Below, one piece after another: positions 23,384-32,623 of a DNA stretch of 48,822 nt. The translations under genes were made by a program, and so were the position numbers. Position 1 is the first letter of the stretch, and each line of letters begins with the position of its first letter. Source of the stretch: Enterocola sp045611845 (lineage in GTDB: Bacteria > Bacteroidota > Bacteroidia > Bacteroidales > Paludibacteraceae); NCBI GenBank assembly GCA_045611845.1, contig JAZKXZ010000011.1:1-48822 (forward strand), in the 5' to 3' direction. A model generated the notes under the pieces. It worked only from the letters and a program-made list of their open reading frames with translations, searched no databases and was not told the origin of the DNA.

Positions 23384-26300
23384 ATGGCAAAAGAAAAAAA
23401 ATTTCTAACCTGTGATGGTAACCAAGCTGCTGCACATATTTCATATATGTTCTCAGAAGTAGCTGCTATTTATCCTATCACACCATCTTCTACTATGGCA
23501 GAATATGTAGATGAATGGTCTGCTGCAGGTCGCAAAAACATTTTCGGCGAAACTGTATTGGTACAAGAAATGCAATCAGAAGGTGGTGCAGCTGGTGCTG
23601 TACACGGATCTTTACAAGCAGGTGCATTAACAACTACTTACACCGCTTCTCAAGGTCTTCTACTTATGATTTCTAATATGTACAAAATTGCTGGTGAATT
23701 ACTTCCATGTGTATTCCACGTATCAGCTCGTACATTAGCTTCTCACGCTCTTTGTATCTTCGGTGACCACCAAGACGTTATGGCTTCCCGCCAAACTGGT
23801 TTTGCTATGTTAGCTGAAGGCTCAGTTCAAGAAGTTATGGACTTAGCAGGTGTAGCTCACTTAGCAACTATCAAATCTCGTGTTCCATTCTTGAACTTCT
23901 TCGATGGTTTCCGTACATCTCACGAAATCCAAAAAATCGAAGCTCTAGAAAACGAAGATTTAGCTCCACTTATCGACCAACAAGCGCTTGCTGAATTCCG
24001 CGCTCGCGCATTAAACCCAAATAACCCAGTTATGCGTGGTATGGCAGAAAACCCAGACCACTTCTTCCAACACCGTGAAAGCAGCAACAACTATTACAAT
24101 GCTGTTCCTGCAATCGTGGAAGAATACATGAACGAAATCAACAAAATTACAGGTCGCAACTATGGTCTATTCAACTACTATGGTGCAGAAGACGCAGACC
24201 GCGTAATTATTGCTATGGGTTCTGTAACAGAAGCTATTCGTGAAACTATCGACTACTTAATGGCTAAAGGCGAAAAAGTAGGTTTAATCGCAGTTCACTT
24301 ATATCGTCCATTCTCTGCAAAACACTTCCTAGCTGCTCTTCCAAAATCAGCTAAACGTATTGCAGTACTAGACAGAACAAAAGAACCAGGTGCAAATGGT
24401 GAACCTCTATACCTAGATGTTAAAGATATTCTTTACAACATGGAAGACGCTCCACTTGTAGTAGGTGGTCGTTATGGTTTAGGTTCTAAAGATACCACTC
24501 CTGCTCAAATTCTTGCAGTTTACGAAAACCTTGCAATGAACGAGCCTAAAAACCAATTCAACATCGGTATCGAAGACGACGTAACCTTCACTTCTCTTCC
24601 TAAAAAAGAAGAAGTTGCTGTAGGTGGCGAAGGTATGTTCGAAGCTAAATTCTATGGTTTAGGTGCAGACGGTACTGTAGGTGCAAACAAAAACTCAGTT
24701 AAAATTATTGGTGACAACACCAACAAATACTGCCAAGCATACTTCTCATACGACTCTAAGAAATCTGGTGGTTTCACCTGTTCTCACTTACGTTTCGGTG
24801 ACAATGCTATCCGCAGTACATATTTAGTAAACACTCCTAACTTCGTTGCTTGCCACGTTCAAGCATACCTACGTATGTATGACGTAACTCGTGGTCTTCA
24901 AAAGAACGGTACTTTCCTATTAAATACTGTTTGGAACGAAGAAGAATTAGCTAAAAACTTACCAAACAAAGTTAAACGCTATTTCGCACAAAACAACATT
25001 ACTGTTTACTACATCAACGCTACTAAGATTGCTCAAGAAATTGGTTTAGGTAACCGTACCAACACCATTCTTCAATCTGCATTCTTCCGTATTACAGGCG
25101 TTATTCCAGTAGACCTTGCTGTAGAACAAATGAAGAAATTCATTGTTAAATCTTACGGCAAAAAAGGTCAAGACATCGTTGACAAAAACAACGCTGCTGT
25201 AGATCGTGGTGGTGAATACAAACAACTTACTATCGACGCTGCTTGGGCTTCTCTTGCTGACGACGCTGCTATCGAAAACAACGATCCAGCATTCATCAAC
25301 GAAGTTGTTCGTCCTATCAACGCTCAAGATGGTGACTTATTAAAAGTATCTGCATTTAAAGGTATCGAAGATGGTACTTGGTATGCTGGTACAGCTAAAT
25401 ATGAAAAACGTGGTGTAGCAGCATTCGTTCCAGTTTGGAATGCAGAAAACTGTATCCAATGTAACAAATGTGCTTACGTTTGTCCTCACGCTTGTATCCG
25501 TCCATTCGTTCTAGACGAAACAGAAGCTGCTGGTCTAAACGCAGACATGCTAGAAATCAAAGCTCCTGCTGCCATGAAAGGTATGAAATTCCGCATGCAA
25601 GTAGGTGTTATGGACTGTCTAGGTTGCGGTAACTGTGTGGATGTTTGTCCTGGCAATCCAAAACTTGGTGGTCCAGCTCTTAAGATGGTTCCACTTGAAG
25701 GTCAACTTGCAGAAGCTGCAAACTGGGATTACTGCGTAGAAAACGTTAAAACAAAACAAAACTTAGTTGACATTGCTGCTAACGTTAAGAATTCACAATT
25801 CGCTACTCCTCTATTTGAGTTCTCTGGAGCTTGTTCAGGTTGTGGTGAAACTCCATACGTTAAACTATTAACTCAACTATTCGGTGACCGTCAAATCATT
25901 GCTAACGCAACTGGTTGTTCATCTATCTATTCTGGTTCAGTACCTTCTACTCCTTACACAACTAACGAAAAAGGTCAAGGTCCAGCTTGGGCAAACTCTC
26001 TATTCGAAGACTTCTGTGAGTTCGGTATGGGTATGGAACTAGCTAACGAAAAAATGAAAGCTCGCTTAACAGACCTTATGACTAAAGGTCAAACTTGCGA
26101 CTGCTGCTCAGATGAACTTAAAGGCTTATTCGCTGAATGGATTGCAAACCAAAACGATGCTGCTAAAACAAAAGAACTTGCAGAAAAAATCATCCCTGCA
26201 GTAGAATCTTGCTCTTGCGACATCTGCAAAGGTATTGCAGCTCTTAAAGGTTACCTAGTAAAACGCAGCCAATGGATTATCGGTGGTGACGGTGCTTCTT

Positions 26301-26923
26301 ACGATATCGGTTACGGTGGTCTAGACCACGTGATTGCTTCTGGTAAAGACGTAAACATCCTTGTACTAGATACAGAAGTTTACTCTAACACTGGTGGTCA
26401 ATCTTCTAAATCTACTCCTGTAGGTGCTATCGCTAAGTTTGCTGCTGCTGGTAAACGTGTTCGTAAAAAAGATTTGGGTATGATTGCTACTACCTACGGT
26501 TATGTTTACGTTGCACAAATTGCTATGGGTGCAGACCAAGCACAATGCTTAAAAGCTATCCGTGAAGCTGAAGCTTATCCTGGTCCTTCTCTAATCATTG
26601 CTTACGCTCCTTGTATCAACCACGGCTTGAAAAAAGGTATGGGTAAAGCACAAGAAGAACAAGCAGAAGCTGTTAAATGTGGTTACTGGCACTTATGGCG
26701 CTACAACCCAGCGCTAGAAGCTGAAGGTAAAAACCCATTCTCACTAGATAGCAAAGAACCAAACTGGGAAGGCTTCAAAGACTTCTTAAAAGGTGAAGTT
26801 CGTTATGCATCTGTAATGAAACAATATCCAGCTGAAGCTGAAGAGCTATTCCAAGCTGCTGAAGACAACGCTAAATGGCGTTACAACAGCTACAAACGCA
26901 TGGAAAAACAATGGGCTGAATAA
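23384..26923 (+). CDS. nifJ: Pyruvate:ferredoxin (flavodoxin) oxidoreductase
   Basis: Single-chain oxygen-sensitive enzyme that turns pyruvate and CoA into acetyl-CoA and CO2 while reducing ferredoxin or flavodoxin, central to anaerobic metabolism. The 1179 residues include the N-terminal domain with YPITPSSTMAEYVDEW, a two-cluster ferredoxin domain (CIQCNKCAYVCP near 690 and CLGCGNCVDVCP near 745), the cysteines CSGCGETPY near 817 for the proximal cluster, and the thiamine diphosphate motif GDGASYDIGYGG near 968 with NTGGQSSKSTP. Length matches the family. It lies 38 bases behind rho without a clear promoter of its own and ends in a strong terminator. Codon use looks highly optimised. Confidence 0.96.
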   Translation: MAKEKKFLTCDGNQAAAHISYMFSEVAAIYPITPSSTMAEYVDEWSAAGRKNIFGETVLVQEMQSEGGAAGAVHGSLQAGALTTTYTASQGLLLMISNMYKIAGELLPCVFHVSARTLASHALCIFGDHQDVMASRQTGFAMLAEGSVQEVMDLAGVAHLATIKSRVPFLNFFDGFRTSHEIQKIEALENEDLAPLIDQQALAEFRARALNPNNPVMRGMAENPDHFFQHRESSNNYYNAVPAIVEEYMNEINKITGRNYGLFNYYGAEDADRVIIAMGSVTEAIRETIDYLMAKGEKVGLIAVHLYRPFSAKHFLAALPKSAKRIAVLDRTKEPGANGEPLYLDVKDILYNMEDAPLVVGGRYGLGSKDTTPAQILAVYENLAMNEPKNQFNIGIEDDVTFTSLPKKEEVAVGGEGMFEAKFYGLGADGTVGANKNSVKIIGDNTNKYCQAYFSYDSKKSGGFTCSHLRFGDNAIRSTYLVNTPNFVACHVQAYLRMYDVTRGLQKNGTFLLNTVWNEEELAKNLPNKVKRYFAQNNITVYYINATKIAQEIGLGNRTNTILQSAFFRITGVIPVDLAVEQMKKFIVKSYGKKGQDIVDKNNAAVDRGGEYKQLTIDAAWASLADDAAIENNDPAFINEVVRPINAQDGDLLKVSAFKGIEDGTWYAGTAKYEKRGVAAFVPVWNAENCIQCNKCAYVCPHACIRPFVLDETEAAGLNADMLEIKAPAAMKGMKFRMQVGVMDCLGCGNCVDVCPGNPKLGGPALKMVPLEGQLAEAANWDYCVENVKTKQNLVDIAANVKNSQFATPLFEFSGACSGCGETPYVKLLTQLFGDRQIIANATGCSSIYSGSVPSTPYTTNEKGQGPAWANSLFEDFCEFGMGMELANEKMKARLTDLMTKGQTCDCCSDELKGLFAEWIANQNDAAKTKELAEKIIPAVESCSCDICKGIAALKGYLVKRSQWIIGGDGASYDIGYGGLDHVIASGKDVNILVLDTEVYSNTGGQSSKSTPVGAIAKFAAAGKRVRKKDLGMIATTYGYVYVAQIAMGADQAQCLKAIREAEAYPGPSLIIAYAPCINHGLKKGMGKAQEEQAEAVKCGYWHLWRYNPALEAEGKNPFSLDSKEPNWEGFKDFLKGEVRYASVMKQYPAEAEELFQAAEDNAKWRYNSYKRMEKQWAE

Positions 26924-26942
26924 TAAAACCTCTATAAACGAG

Positions 26943-26971
26943 AAAGAGTCGCAAATTTGCGACTCTTTTTT
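26943..26971. terminator. Terminator between nifJ and the HU gene
   Basis: Long palindrome AAAGAGTCGCAAA / TTTGCGACTCTTT (26943-26968) followed by further T; it can serve nifJ and, less well, the converging HU gene. Confidence 0.85.
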
Positions 26972-26996
26972 GTTACCATATTTTATAATTGATTAT

Positions 26997-27272
26997 TTAT
27001 AAATTAACTTTATCTGATAACTCTGCTCCCGCTTTGAATTTAACAACGTTTTTAGCTTCTATTGTCATTACTTCTTTTGTGCTAGGATTTACGCCTGTAC
27101 GACTAGCTCTTTCTACTACAGAAAATGCTCCAAATCCAGAAAGTGCTACCTTATCTCCTTTTCTTAAAGCTTGAGACACAGACTTGATAAATCCGTCTAG
27201 TGCCTTGCGTGCCACTACTTTGCTAATGCCGGCATTTGTTGCCATTGCATCTATTAATTCTGTCTTATTCAT
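26997..27272 (-). CDS. HU-family DNA-binding protein
   Basis: A 91-residue histone-like dimeric protein that bends and compacts DNA. Typical HU opening MNKTELIDAMATNAGISK, the GFGAFSV turn, and the DNA-binding arm RASRTGVNPSTKEVMTIEAK in which the tip Pro (NPST) follows a slightly altered RTG. It ends VVKFKAGAELSDKVN as in HU. Single gene with a -7 element 22 bases upstream. HU versus another member of the HU/IHF family cannot be decided from sequence alone, but HU is most likely. Confidence 0.92.
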   Translation of the reverse strand: MNKTELIDAMATNAGISKVVARKALDGFIKSVSQALRKGDKVALSGFGAFSVVERASRTGVNPSTKEVMTIEAKNVVKFKAGAELSDKVNL

Positions 27273-27294
27273 AATATCTTGATTTTAAGTTAAG

Positions 27295-27302
27295 CAAACT
27301 TA
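27295..27302 (-). promoter_or_regulatory. -7 element of the HU gene
   Basis: TAAGTTTG followed by C on the minus strand, 22 bases before the HU ATG. No good -33 TTTG seen. Confidence 0.5.
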
Positions 27303-27358
27303 CATATTTTTTTTGACTTTTTATATATTTCTCTGCCACAAATGTTAATTATTTGGTG

Positions 27359-27366
27359 TATTTTTG
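27359..27366 (+). promoter_or_regulatory. -7 element of the rhomboid operon
   Basis: TATTTTTG, 18 bases before the ATG at 27385. It would drive the rhomboid pair and the overlapping downstream genes. Confidence 0.5.
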
Positions 27367-27384
27367 TAGTTTAAAGATATAGAT

Positions 27385-28149
27385 ATGAACGATTATCAAC
27401 CTATTAATAGAAACTTCCCGCCGGTAATTAAAAATTTAATTATCATAAATGTATTATGCTGGTTAGCTTCCATTGCATTGCCCAGAGCTTTTGGCATTGA
27501 TGTGATAGAATATTTCGGTCTTCACTATTGGGGAAGCGAGGCTTTTAAACCATATCAGTTTATAACTTATATGTTCCTTCACGACACCTCATCTATAAGC
27601 CACTTATTCTTTAATATGTTTGGTTTGTGGATGTTTGGTAAAGATATAGAACTATTTTGGGGAAGAAACAAATTCCTTATTTTCTATTTTGTTACCGGTA
27701 TAGGTGCTGGTATTATACAAGAATTGGTTTGGCATATAGACCTATCTAAGGCTGCCGAAGCATTCAATATGTATGCCTCTACAAAAGACATTAATCTTCT
27801 TAAACCATATCTAACAAATCTTACAGACCACACATACATCCCTATGGGACAATTAATGGTTCTGAAAGAAAAGATGCTTTCTGCAGCTGTTACAGTAGGT
27901 GCTTCTGGTGCATTGTTTGGTGTACTACTTGCGTTTGCAATGATATTCCCACAAGCAAGAATGATGCTACTTTTCTTCCCTGTACCTATTCGTGCTCCTT
28001 ATTTTGTGGCAATCTATGCTGTGGCAGAATTATTTTACGGAGTAGCTCAAACTGCCGATGGTGTGGCGCACTTTGCTCACCTTGGTGGTATGCTATTTGG
28101 CCTTATACTTATTTTAATCTGGAAAAGAAATGGTAAATTCTACAACTAA
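27385..28149 (+). CDS. Rhomboid-family intramembrane serine protease 1
   Basis: A 254-residue membrane protease of the GlpG type with about six helices. The catalytic dyad is visible: S174 in VGASGALFG (GxSG) and H232 in VAHFAHLGGMLFG. An insertion of about 50 residues between helices (WHIDLSKAAEAFNMYAS and on) is typical of Bacteroidetes forms. The stop TAA overlaps the ATG of the next rhomboid by one base, so the two are coupled and may form a pair. Natural substrates are unknown. Confidence 0.92.
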   Translation: MNDYQPINRNFPPVIKNLIIINVLCWLASIALPRAFGIDVIEYFGLHYWGSEAFKPYQFITYMFLHDTSSISHLFFNMFGLWMFGKDIELFWGRNKFLIFYFVTGIGAGIIQELVWHIDLSKAAEAFNMYASTKDINLLKPYLTNLTDHTYIPMGQLMVLKEKMLSAAVTVGASGALFGVLLAFAMIFPQARMMLLFFPVPIRAPYFVAIYAVAELFYGVAQTADGVAHFAHLGGMLFGLILILIWKRNGKFYN

Positions 28150-29060
28150 TGGCAAATATTATAGAAGAAATTAAGCAAAGTTTTAGCAGAGGAAATTACC
28201 TTACTAGACTTATCTACATAAATGCCGGTGTATTTTTAGCCGTTAAAATCCTAAGCGTAATTTTCACATACGTATTAGGCATTTCAAATATCTGGATTAC
28301 TTATCTAGAACTACCAGCATTCTTCCAAACACTTATAAGACAACCTTGGAGCATAATCACCTATATGTTTATGCACCACGACTTTATACACCTTATATTC
28401 AACCTACTAACTTTGTATTGGTTTGGTAAAATCTTCACAAATTACTTTAGCCAAAAGCAACTTGTTGGTTTGTATTTTTTAGGTGGCATTGGCGGAGCTA
28501 TATTTTATATTCTAGCATATAATTTTATTCCTAACCTAAACTCACACATATTCCTTTCGTACCTAATTGGAGCATCTGCATCTGTTATGGCAATTATCTT
28601 TGCTCTAGTAAGATATATTCCAGACGAAAAAGTAAATCTTGCACTAATAGGACCTGTTAAACTTAAGTATTTAGGACTTGGAATATTAGTTCTAGATGTG
28701 ATTGGCACCACTTCTATCAATGCTGGTGGCAGCATCGCTCACATAGGCGGAGCTCTTACAGGATACCTTTTTGCACAATTTATGATAAATTCTGGCAAAG
28801 ATATTACCATACCTATCAATAAAATCATTACATTTATAAATGATTTGTTTCGTAGTAGGCAAAAGCCTAAATTTACTGTTCATAAAAACACCACTAAAAC
28901 AGATGAAGAGTGGAATATGGAGAACAGAAATAGGAAACGCGAAAACAACGAAGAGATAGACAGAATTCTAGATAAAATTAAAAAATCTGGATATGCAAAT
29001 CTATCTAACGAAGAGAAAAAAAGACTATTTGAACTGAGCGACAAACAAGCAAAACAGTGA
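28149..29060 (+). CDS. Rhomboid-family intramembrane protease 2 with C-terminal tail
   Basis: A 303-residue rhomboid. The Ser is S143 in IGASASVMA, so the GxSG motif is GxSA, and the His is H198 in GSIAHIGGAL. The HxxxN-like loop before the active site is MHHDFIHLIFNLLTLYWFGK. A cytoplasmic C-terminal segment (about 255-303, NEEIDRILDKIKKSGYANLS) is a small helical domain often attached to rhomboids in this phylum. It starts on the stop of the first rhomboid and its own stop overlaps the GTG start of the EEP gene. The changed glycine may alter the oxyanion hole but need not abolish activity. Confidence 0.9.
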   Translation: MANIIEEIKQSFSRGNYLTRLIYINAGVFLAVKILSVIFTYVLGISNIWITYLELPAFFQTLIRQPWSIITYMFMHHDFIHLIFNLLTLYWFGKIFTNYFSQKQLVGLYFLGGIGGAIFYILAYNFIPNLNSHIFLSYLIGASASVMAIIFALVRYIPDEKVNLALIGPVKLKYLGLGILVLDVIGTTSINAGGSIAHIGGALTGYLFAQFMINSGKDITIPINKIITFINDLFRSRQKPKFTVHKNTTKTDEEWNMENRNRKRENNEEIDRILDKIKKSGYANLSNEEKKRLFELSDKQAKQ

Positions 29061-30106
29061 GAAGAACTATTATAAATTTTGTATTAATTGTACTTAGTAG
29101 CATATTGACACTGTGTCTTATTCTGCTAAGTATAATGCCATATAGTCATACCATTTCTTCATATATAGGAAATTTTAGCCTAGCATTTCCATATGTATTT
29201 ACTTTGCTTATAGTTATTTTCCTTGTTTCGCTTATTAGATTTTCGCCTAAAAGCCTAATAATCTGCCTTCTAGGTATAGCATGTAGCATTCCAAACTTAA
29301 TAAGAACCTTTAGTTTTTCCCCAGAACTTGAATGTAAAAACACAGAAAACGCTCTTTCACTTGTGAGTTACAATGTGCATTATTTCAATTTCTTTGAGAA
29401 GGACAATGCCATGGACTACATTAAGTATTGCAATGCCGATGTTATTTGTATTCAGGAGTTTGCATGCACAAAATCGTTGGTGGATAAATTTTCTCTTACT
29501 GCAATAAGACTTAGTTTGTACAAATACCCATATGCTCATATTGAGTTCCTTAGTTCAAACAAGAGTATGAAAAAGGGCATTGCAACATTCTCTAAATATC
29601 CTATTGTAAAGAAAGAACATATAGATTTTAATAGTAAAAATCACAGTGCCATAAACTCATATATTAAAGTAGGTAAAGATACTCTTCAGGTGATAAATTG
29701 TTATTTAGAATCGAACAGACTCACCACAAAAGACAAAGACATTACCAAATGGCAAAAAGAAAATGAGCCTATCAAAAATATTTATGATAAACTTAGCCTA
29801 GCGGCAAACGAAAGACGCAAACAAGCAGAAAAGGTGGTTTCTAAGAAAAATAATAATATACCTTCTATTGTGTGTGGCGATATGAACGATGTGCCAAGTT
29901 CTTTTGTTTACAGAAGGCTTAGAGGTGATTATAAAGATGCTTTTCTTAGCCTTGGCAAAGGTTTAGGCAATACTTTTCACGAAGGCATCTATAATTTTAG
30001 GATAGATTACATTTTTTTTAATACATTTGTAAACGCTTTATTTTATTCTGTAGATAAGATAAATAAATCAGACCATTACCCTATTTTATTTAAATTTGAA
30101 TTATGA
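29057..30106 (+). CDS. Membrane-anchored EEP-family phosphodiesterase
   Basis: A 349-residue protein with three N-terminal transmembrane helices (about 5-27, 36-58, 62-82) followed by an endonuclease/exonuclease/phosphatase domain: VSYNVHYFN, ICIQEFA, VCGDMNDVPSS, FRIDYIFFN and SDHYPILFKF. The start is GTG at 29057, overlapping the preceding stop as GTGA; the first in-frame ATG would cut off the first helix. The gene is coupled at both ends (ATGA to the next gene). Function is probably hydrolysis of a phosphodiester outside or at the membrane; substrate unknown. Confidence 0.85.
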   Translation: MRRTIINFVLIVLSSILTLCLILLSIMPYSHTISSYIGNFSLAFPYVFTLLIVIFLVSLIRFSPKSLIICLLGIACSIPNLIRTFSFSPELECKNTENALSLVSYNVHYFNFFEKDNAMDYIKYCNADVICIQEFACTKSLVDKFSLTAIRLSLYKYPYAHIEFLSSNKSMKKGIATFSKYPIVKKEHIDFNSKNHSAINSYIKVGKDTLQVINCYLESNRLTTKDKDITKWQKENEPIKNIYDKLSLAANERRKQAEKVVSKKNNNIPSIVCGDMNDVPSSFVYRRLRGDYKDAFLSLGKGLGNTFHEGIYNFRIDYIFFNTFVNALFYSVDKINKSDHYPILFKFEL

Positions 30107-30519
30107 AAGGATTAATAGCAAGATATTACATTATTTACGTGCTACTTTTAGCTCTGTTTGCATGTGTTCATTTTTTTACACCTCAAATGGAACTTACCCC
30201 AAACAATGCCTACATAGCTAGTGTAGTTTGTATTTTCTTCTTATTTACTATTCCTGCTACCCTTAAATTGTTTTCTGTGAAGACAAAAGGGAATAAAAAG
30301 CTTAAAACTAAAGAAGAAAAAGAGGCAAACTATATGCTTTGGGCTCAAATACAAATGTACTTGATAGCACTTCCTGCTGTGGTTGCGGCTATCGGTTACG
30401 GTTTTCTTAGAGATAAATCTACTATTTTCTGCTACTTGATAGCGTTTGTGGCACTTATTTTGTGCAAACCAAGCAAAGAGAAAATGGAAGATTGTAGCAG
30501 AGATGCTGATGAAATTTAA
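30103..30519 (+). CDS. Small uncharacterised membrane protein
   Basis: 138 residues with four hydrophobic helices (about 7-24, 33-53, 83-104, 108-124) and a charged Lys/Glu loop KTKGNKKLKTKEEKEAN between the second and third. I do not recognise the family. It starts inside the end of the membrane EEP gene (ATGA overlap), so it is likely made with it and could be its partner. The charged C-terminus is cytoplasmic by the positive-inside rule only as an inference. Confidence 0.7.
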   Translation: MKGLIARYYIIYVLLLALFACVHFFTPQMELTPNNAYIASVVCIFFLFTIPATLKLFSVKTKGNKKLKTKEEKEANYMLWAQIQMYLIALPAVVAAIGYGFLRDKSTIFCYLIAFVALILCKPSKEKMEDCSRDADEI

Positions 30520-30539
30520 ATTACTAAAATTTTTACATT

Positions 30540-30959
30540 ATGGAAATTATAGCAGTTGACTTTGATGGAACTATTGTGGAACACGCTTTCCCACAAATAG
30601 GTAAACCTATTCCATTTGCCATTGAAACCCTACTTAAACTTCAAAAAGATGGTTATCGTTTGGTTTTATGGACTGTAAGAACAGGCAGACTTCTAGACGA
30701 AGCAGTAAACTACTGTCGTGAACGTGGATTAGAGTTTTATGCTATAAACTGTGAATATCCAGAAGAGAAAATCACTCCAGAGAGTGGCAGAAAAATAGCT
30801 GCAGACATTTATATCGACGATAGAAACCTTGGCGGACTTCCAGATTGGGGAGTTATTTACTCTATTATTAAGGGCAAAACTACTCCTACCTACAATGTAG
30901 AATATACACAGCCAAAACCTAAAGGTTTTATAGAAAAAATAAGAGGATTATTCTACTAA
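30540..30959 (+). CDS. HAD-family hydrolase (BT0820-like)
   Basis: A compact 139-residue HAD phosphatase without a cap. Motif I is VDFDGTIV with nucleophile D7 and acid/base D9; the Thr of LWTVRTGR takes the motif II role, Lys is in SGRKIAADI and the acidic motif IV is YIDDRNLGG. It resembles the Bacteroides BT0820 family in size and sequence; the natural substrate is unknown to me. It lies 20 bases after the small membrane protein gene and 3 bases before the acetyltransferase gene. Confidence 0.85.
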   Translation: MEIIAVDFDGTIVEHAFPQIGKPIPFAIETLLKLQKDGYRLVLWTVRTGRLLDEAVNYCRERGLEFYAINCEYPEEKITPESGRKIAADIYIDDRNLGGLPDWGVIYSIIKGKTTPTYNVEYTQPKPKGFIEKIRGLFY

Positions 30960-30962
30960 TCT

Positions 30963-31478
30963 ATGTGGCTAAAAAATGAGACATTAAAGCTAAGAGCGCT
31001 AGAAGAAACGGATTTGAACCTATTGTATGAATGGGAGAACAATTCCGACAACTGGCTATATACTAGCACTTTAATGCCTTACTCAAAGCACACACTACTT
31101 GAATATATCAGAAACTGCCAAACTGATATATTCAGCCAAGAAACCCTAAAATTTATAATCGAACTTTCTGATGGCACTGTAGTGGGCACACTAGATGTGT
31201 TCAATATAGACCACTTCAATGGCAGAGCAGAACTAGGTGTATTTGTGGACTCTAAATATAGAGGGCACGGATATGCAACCACTGCCTACAATCTTTTTAA
31301 AGACTACGCATTCAACTTCCTTGGTTGGAAAAACCTTTATTCTATAGTACCAGAAAAAAATAGTCCTATGCATGCTGTGATGCACAGGACTGGTTTTCTT
31401 TCTTCAGGCACTCTTAAGAGCTGGATCAAAGTTTCTAAAGAGTATGAAAATGCAGTTATCTACTGTCTTACTAATTAG
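30963..31478 (+). CDS. GNAT-family N-acetyltransferase (RimJ/RimL type)
   Basis: 171 residues. The opening LKLRALEETDLNLLYEWENN is characteristic of RimJ/RimL-type and polyamine-type acetyltransferases; the acetyl-CoA loop is in VDSKYRGHGYATTA (Q/RxxGxG/A form) and NLYSIVPEKNSPMHAVMHRTGF is the C-terminal block. Substrate could be a protein N-terminus, a polyamine or an antibiotic; sequence alone does not decide. Last gene of the plus-strand run that starts with the rhomboids. Its end overlaps the converging purE by 8 bases. Confidence 0.85.
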   Translation: MWLKNETLKLRALEETDLNLLYEWENNSDNWLYTSTLMPYSKHTLLEYIRNCQTDIFSQETLKFIIELSDGTVVGTLDVFNIDHFNGRAELGVFVDSKYRGHGYATTAYNLFKDYAFNFLGWKNLYSIVPEKNSPMHAVMHRTGFLSSGTLKSWIKVSKEYENAVIYCLTN

Positions 31479-31977
31479 TTTTAAATTTAAAAGACACTTC
31501 TTTTAGTTCTTCGTTTGCCTTAACGATTTTCTTCTTAAGGTCATTTTTATATTCAGCGAACTTACTTGCTAGTTCTTTATCGCCAATTGCAAGCATTTGC
31601 ACTGCAAGAAGCGCGGCGTTCATAGCACCATTGATAGCCACTGTTGCCACTGGTATTCCTGGAGGCATTTGCACAATTGCAAGTAGAGCGTCCATACCGT
31701 CTAGAGAAGATTTGATAGGCACACCAATCACTGGAAGTGTGGTCATAGAAGCTATTACGCCACCTAAGTGAGCAGCCATACCTGCTGCCGCAATTATCAC
31801 TTTAATACCTCTTTCTTCTGCACCTTTTGCAAACTCAGCCACTTCGTCTGGAGTGCGGTGAGCCGATAGTGCAGACATTTCGAAAGGTATTTCAAATTCA
31901 TCTAATACTTTAGCAGCTTTTTCCATAATAGGAAGGTCACTTGTGCTGCCCATAATAATACTTACTTTTGGAGTCAT
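31471..31977 (-). CDS. purE: N5-carboxyaminoimidazole ribonucleotide mutase PurE
   Basis: Moves the carboxyl group of N5-CAIR to give CAIR in purine synthesis (class I PurE), octameric. The 168 residues contain the nucleotide-binding loop IIMGSTSDLPIME, the catalytic-region SALSAHRTPDE with its His, and AAGMAAHLGGVIAS. It lies 5 bases behind recR and is probably translated from the same message. The C-terminal 25 residues are Lys/Glu-rich. Confidence 0.96.
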   Translation of the reverse strand: MTPKVSIIMGSTSDLPIMEKAAKVLDEFEIPFEMSALSAHRTPDEVAEFAKGAEERGIKVIIAAAGMAAHLGGVIASMTTLPVIGVPIKSSLDGMDALLAIVQMPPGIPVATVAINGAMNAALLAVQMLAIGDKELASKFAEYKNDLKKKIVKANEELKEVSFKFKTN

Positions 31978-31982
31978 ATTTT

Positions 31983-32594
31983 TTAGTTTTTATATGGTAT
32001 TCTGTTTAAAATAGATTTGCCAAGGGTTAGTTCGTCGGCATATTGCAGTTCGTCGCCTATTGCCACGCCACGTGCAATGGTGGTAATTGCCACATCTGGA
32101 AATGCAGACAACTTTCTAGCAATATAAAATGCTGTGGTATCGCCCTCCATAGTAGTGCTTAGTGCCAGAATTACTTCTTTCACCCCACCCTCTGCCACTC
32201 TTTTTATAAGACTTTCTATCTCAAGGTCGCCTGGGTGAACACCCTCCATTGGTGAAACCACACCGCCAAGCACGTGGTATAGTCCACGATACTGACCTGT
32301 TTGCTCCACAAGCATAAGTTCCTTGATGGTTTCCACCACACAAATGGTAGAAGAGTCTCTTTTTTCGTCGCCACAAATGCTACAAATATCAGAGTCTGAG
32401 ATATTTTTACAGCACTCGCAATATTTCACTTCACTTTTTAGCATCATTAGAGCTTTGGCAAAACCATCCACCATCTCTTTATCTTGCTTTAGAAGAAAAA
32501 GAGCTAGACGCAATGCCGACTTTCTACCCACTCCAGGTAGTTTAGAAAGCTCATTCACGGCATTCTCAAGTAAATATGAAGGATATGATTGCAT
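31983..32594 (-). CDS. recR: Recombination mediator RecR
   Basis: Ring-forming zinc protein that works with RecO and RecF in loading RecA at gaps. The 203 residues start with the helix-hairpin-helix LSKLPGVGRKSALRLALFLL, then the zinc finger CECCKNISDSDICSICG, then the Toprim domain with VVETIKELMLVEQTGQYRGLYHVLGG and SPMEGVHPGDL. The start at 32594 has a -7 element only 4 bases upstream, so it may be transcribed without a leader; readthrough from the gene behind it is also possible. Confidence 0.96.
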   Translation of the reverse strand: MQSYPSYLLENAVNELSKLPGVGRKSALRLALFLLKQDKEMVDGFAKALMMLKSEVKYCECCKNISDSDICSICGDEKRDSSTICVVETIKELMLVEQTGQYRGLYHVLGGVVSPMEGVHPGDLEIESLIKRVAEGGVKEVILALSTTMEGDTTAFYIARKLSAFPDVAITTIARGVAIGDELQYADELTLGKSILNRIPYKN

Positions 32595-32598
32595 AATG

Positions 32599-32606
32599 CA
32601 AAGATA
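32599..32606 (-). promoter_or_regulatory. -7 element directly before recR
   Basis: TATCTTTG followed by C on the minus strand, 4 bases before the recR ATG. If used, the transcript would begin at or next to the ATG. No -33 TTTG. Confidence 0.45.
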
Positions 32607-32623
32607 CTATTATATCTATGAAA

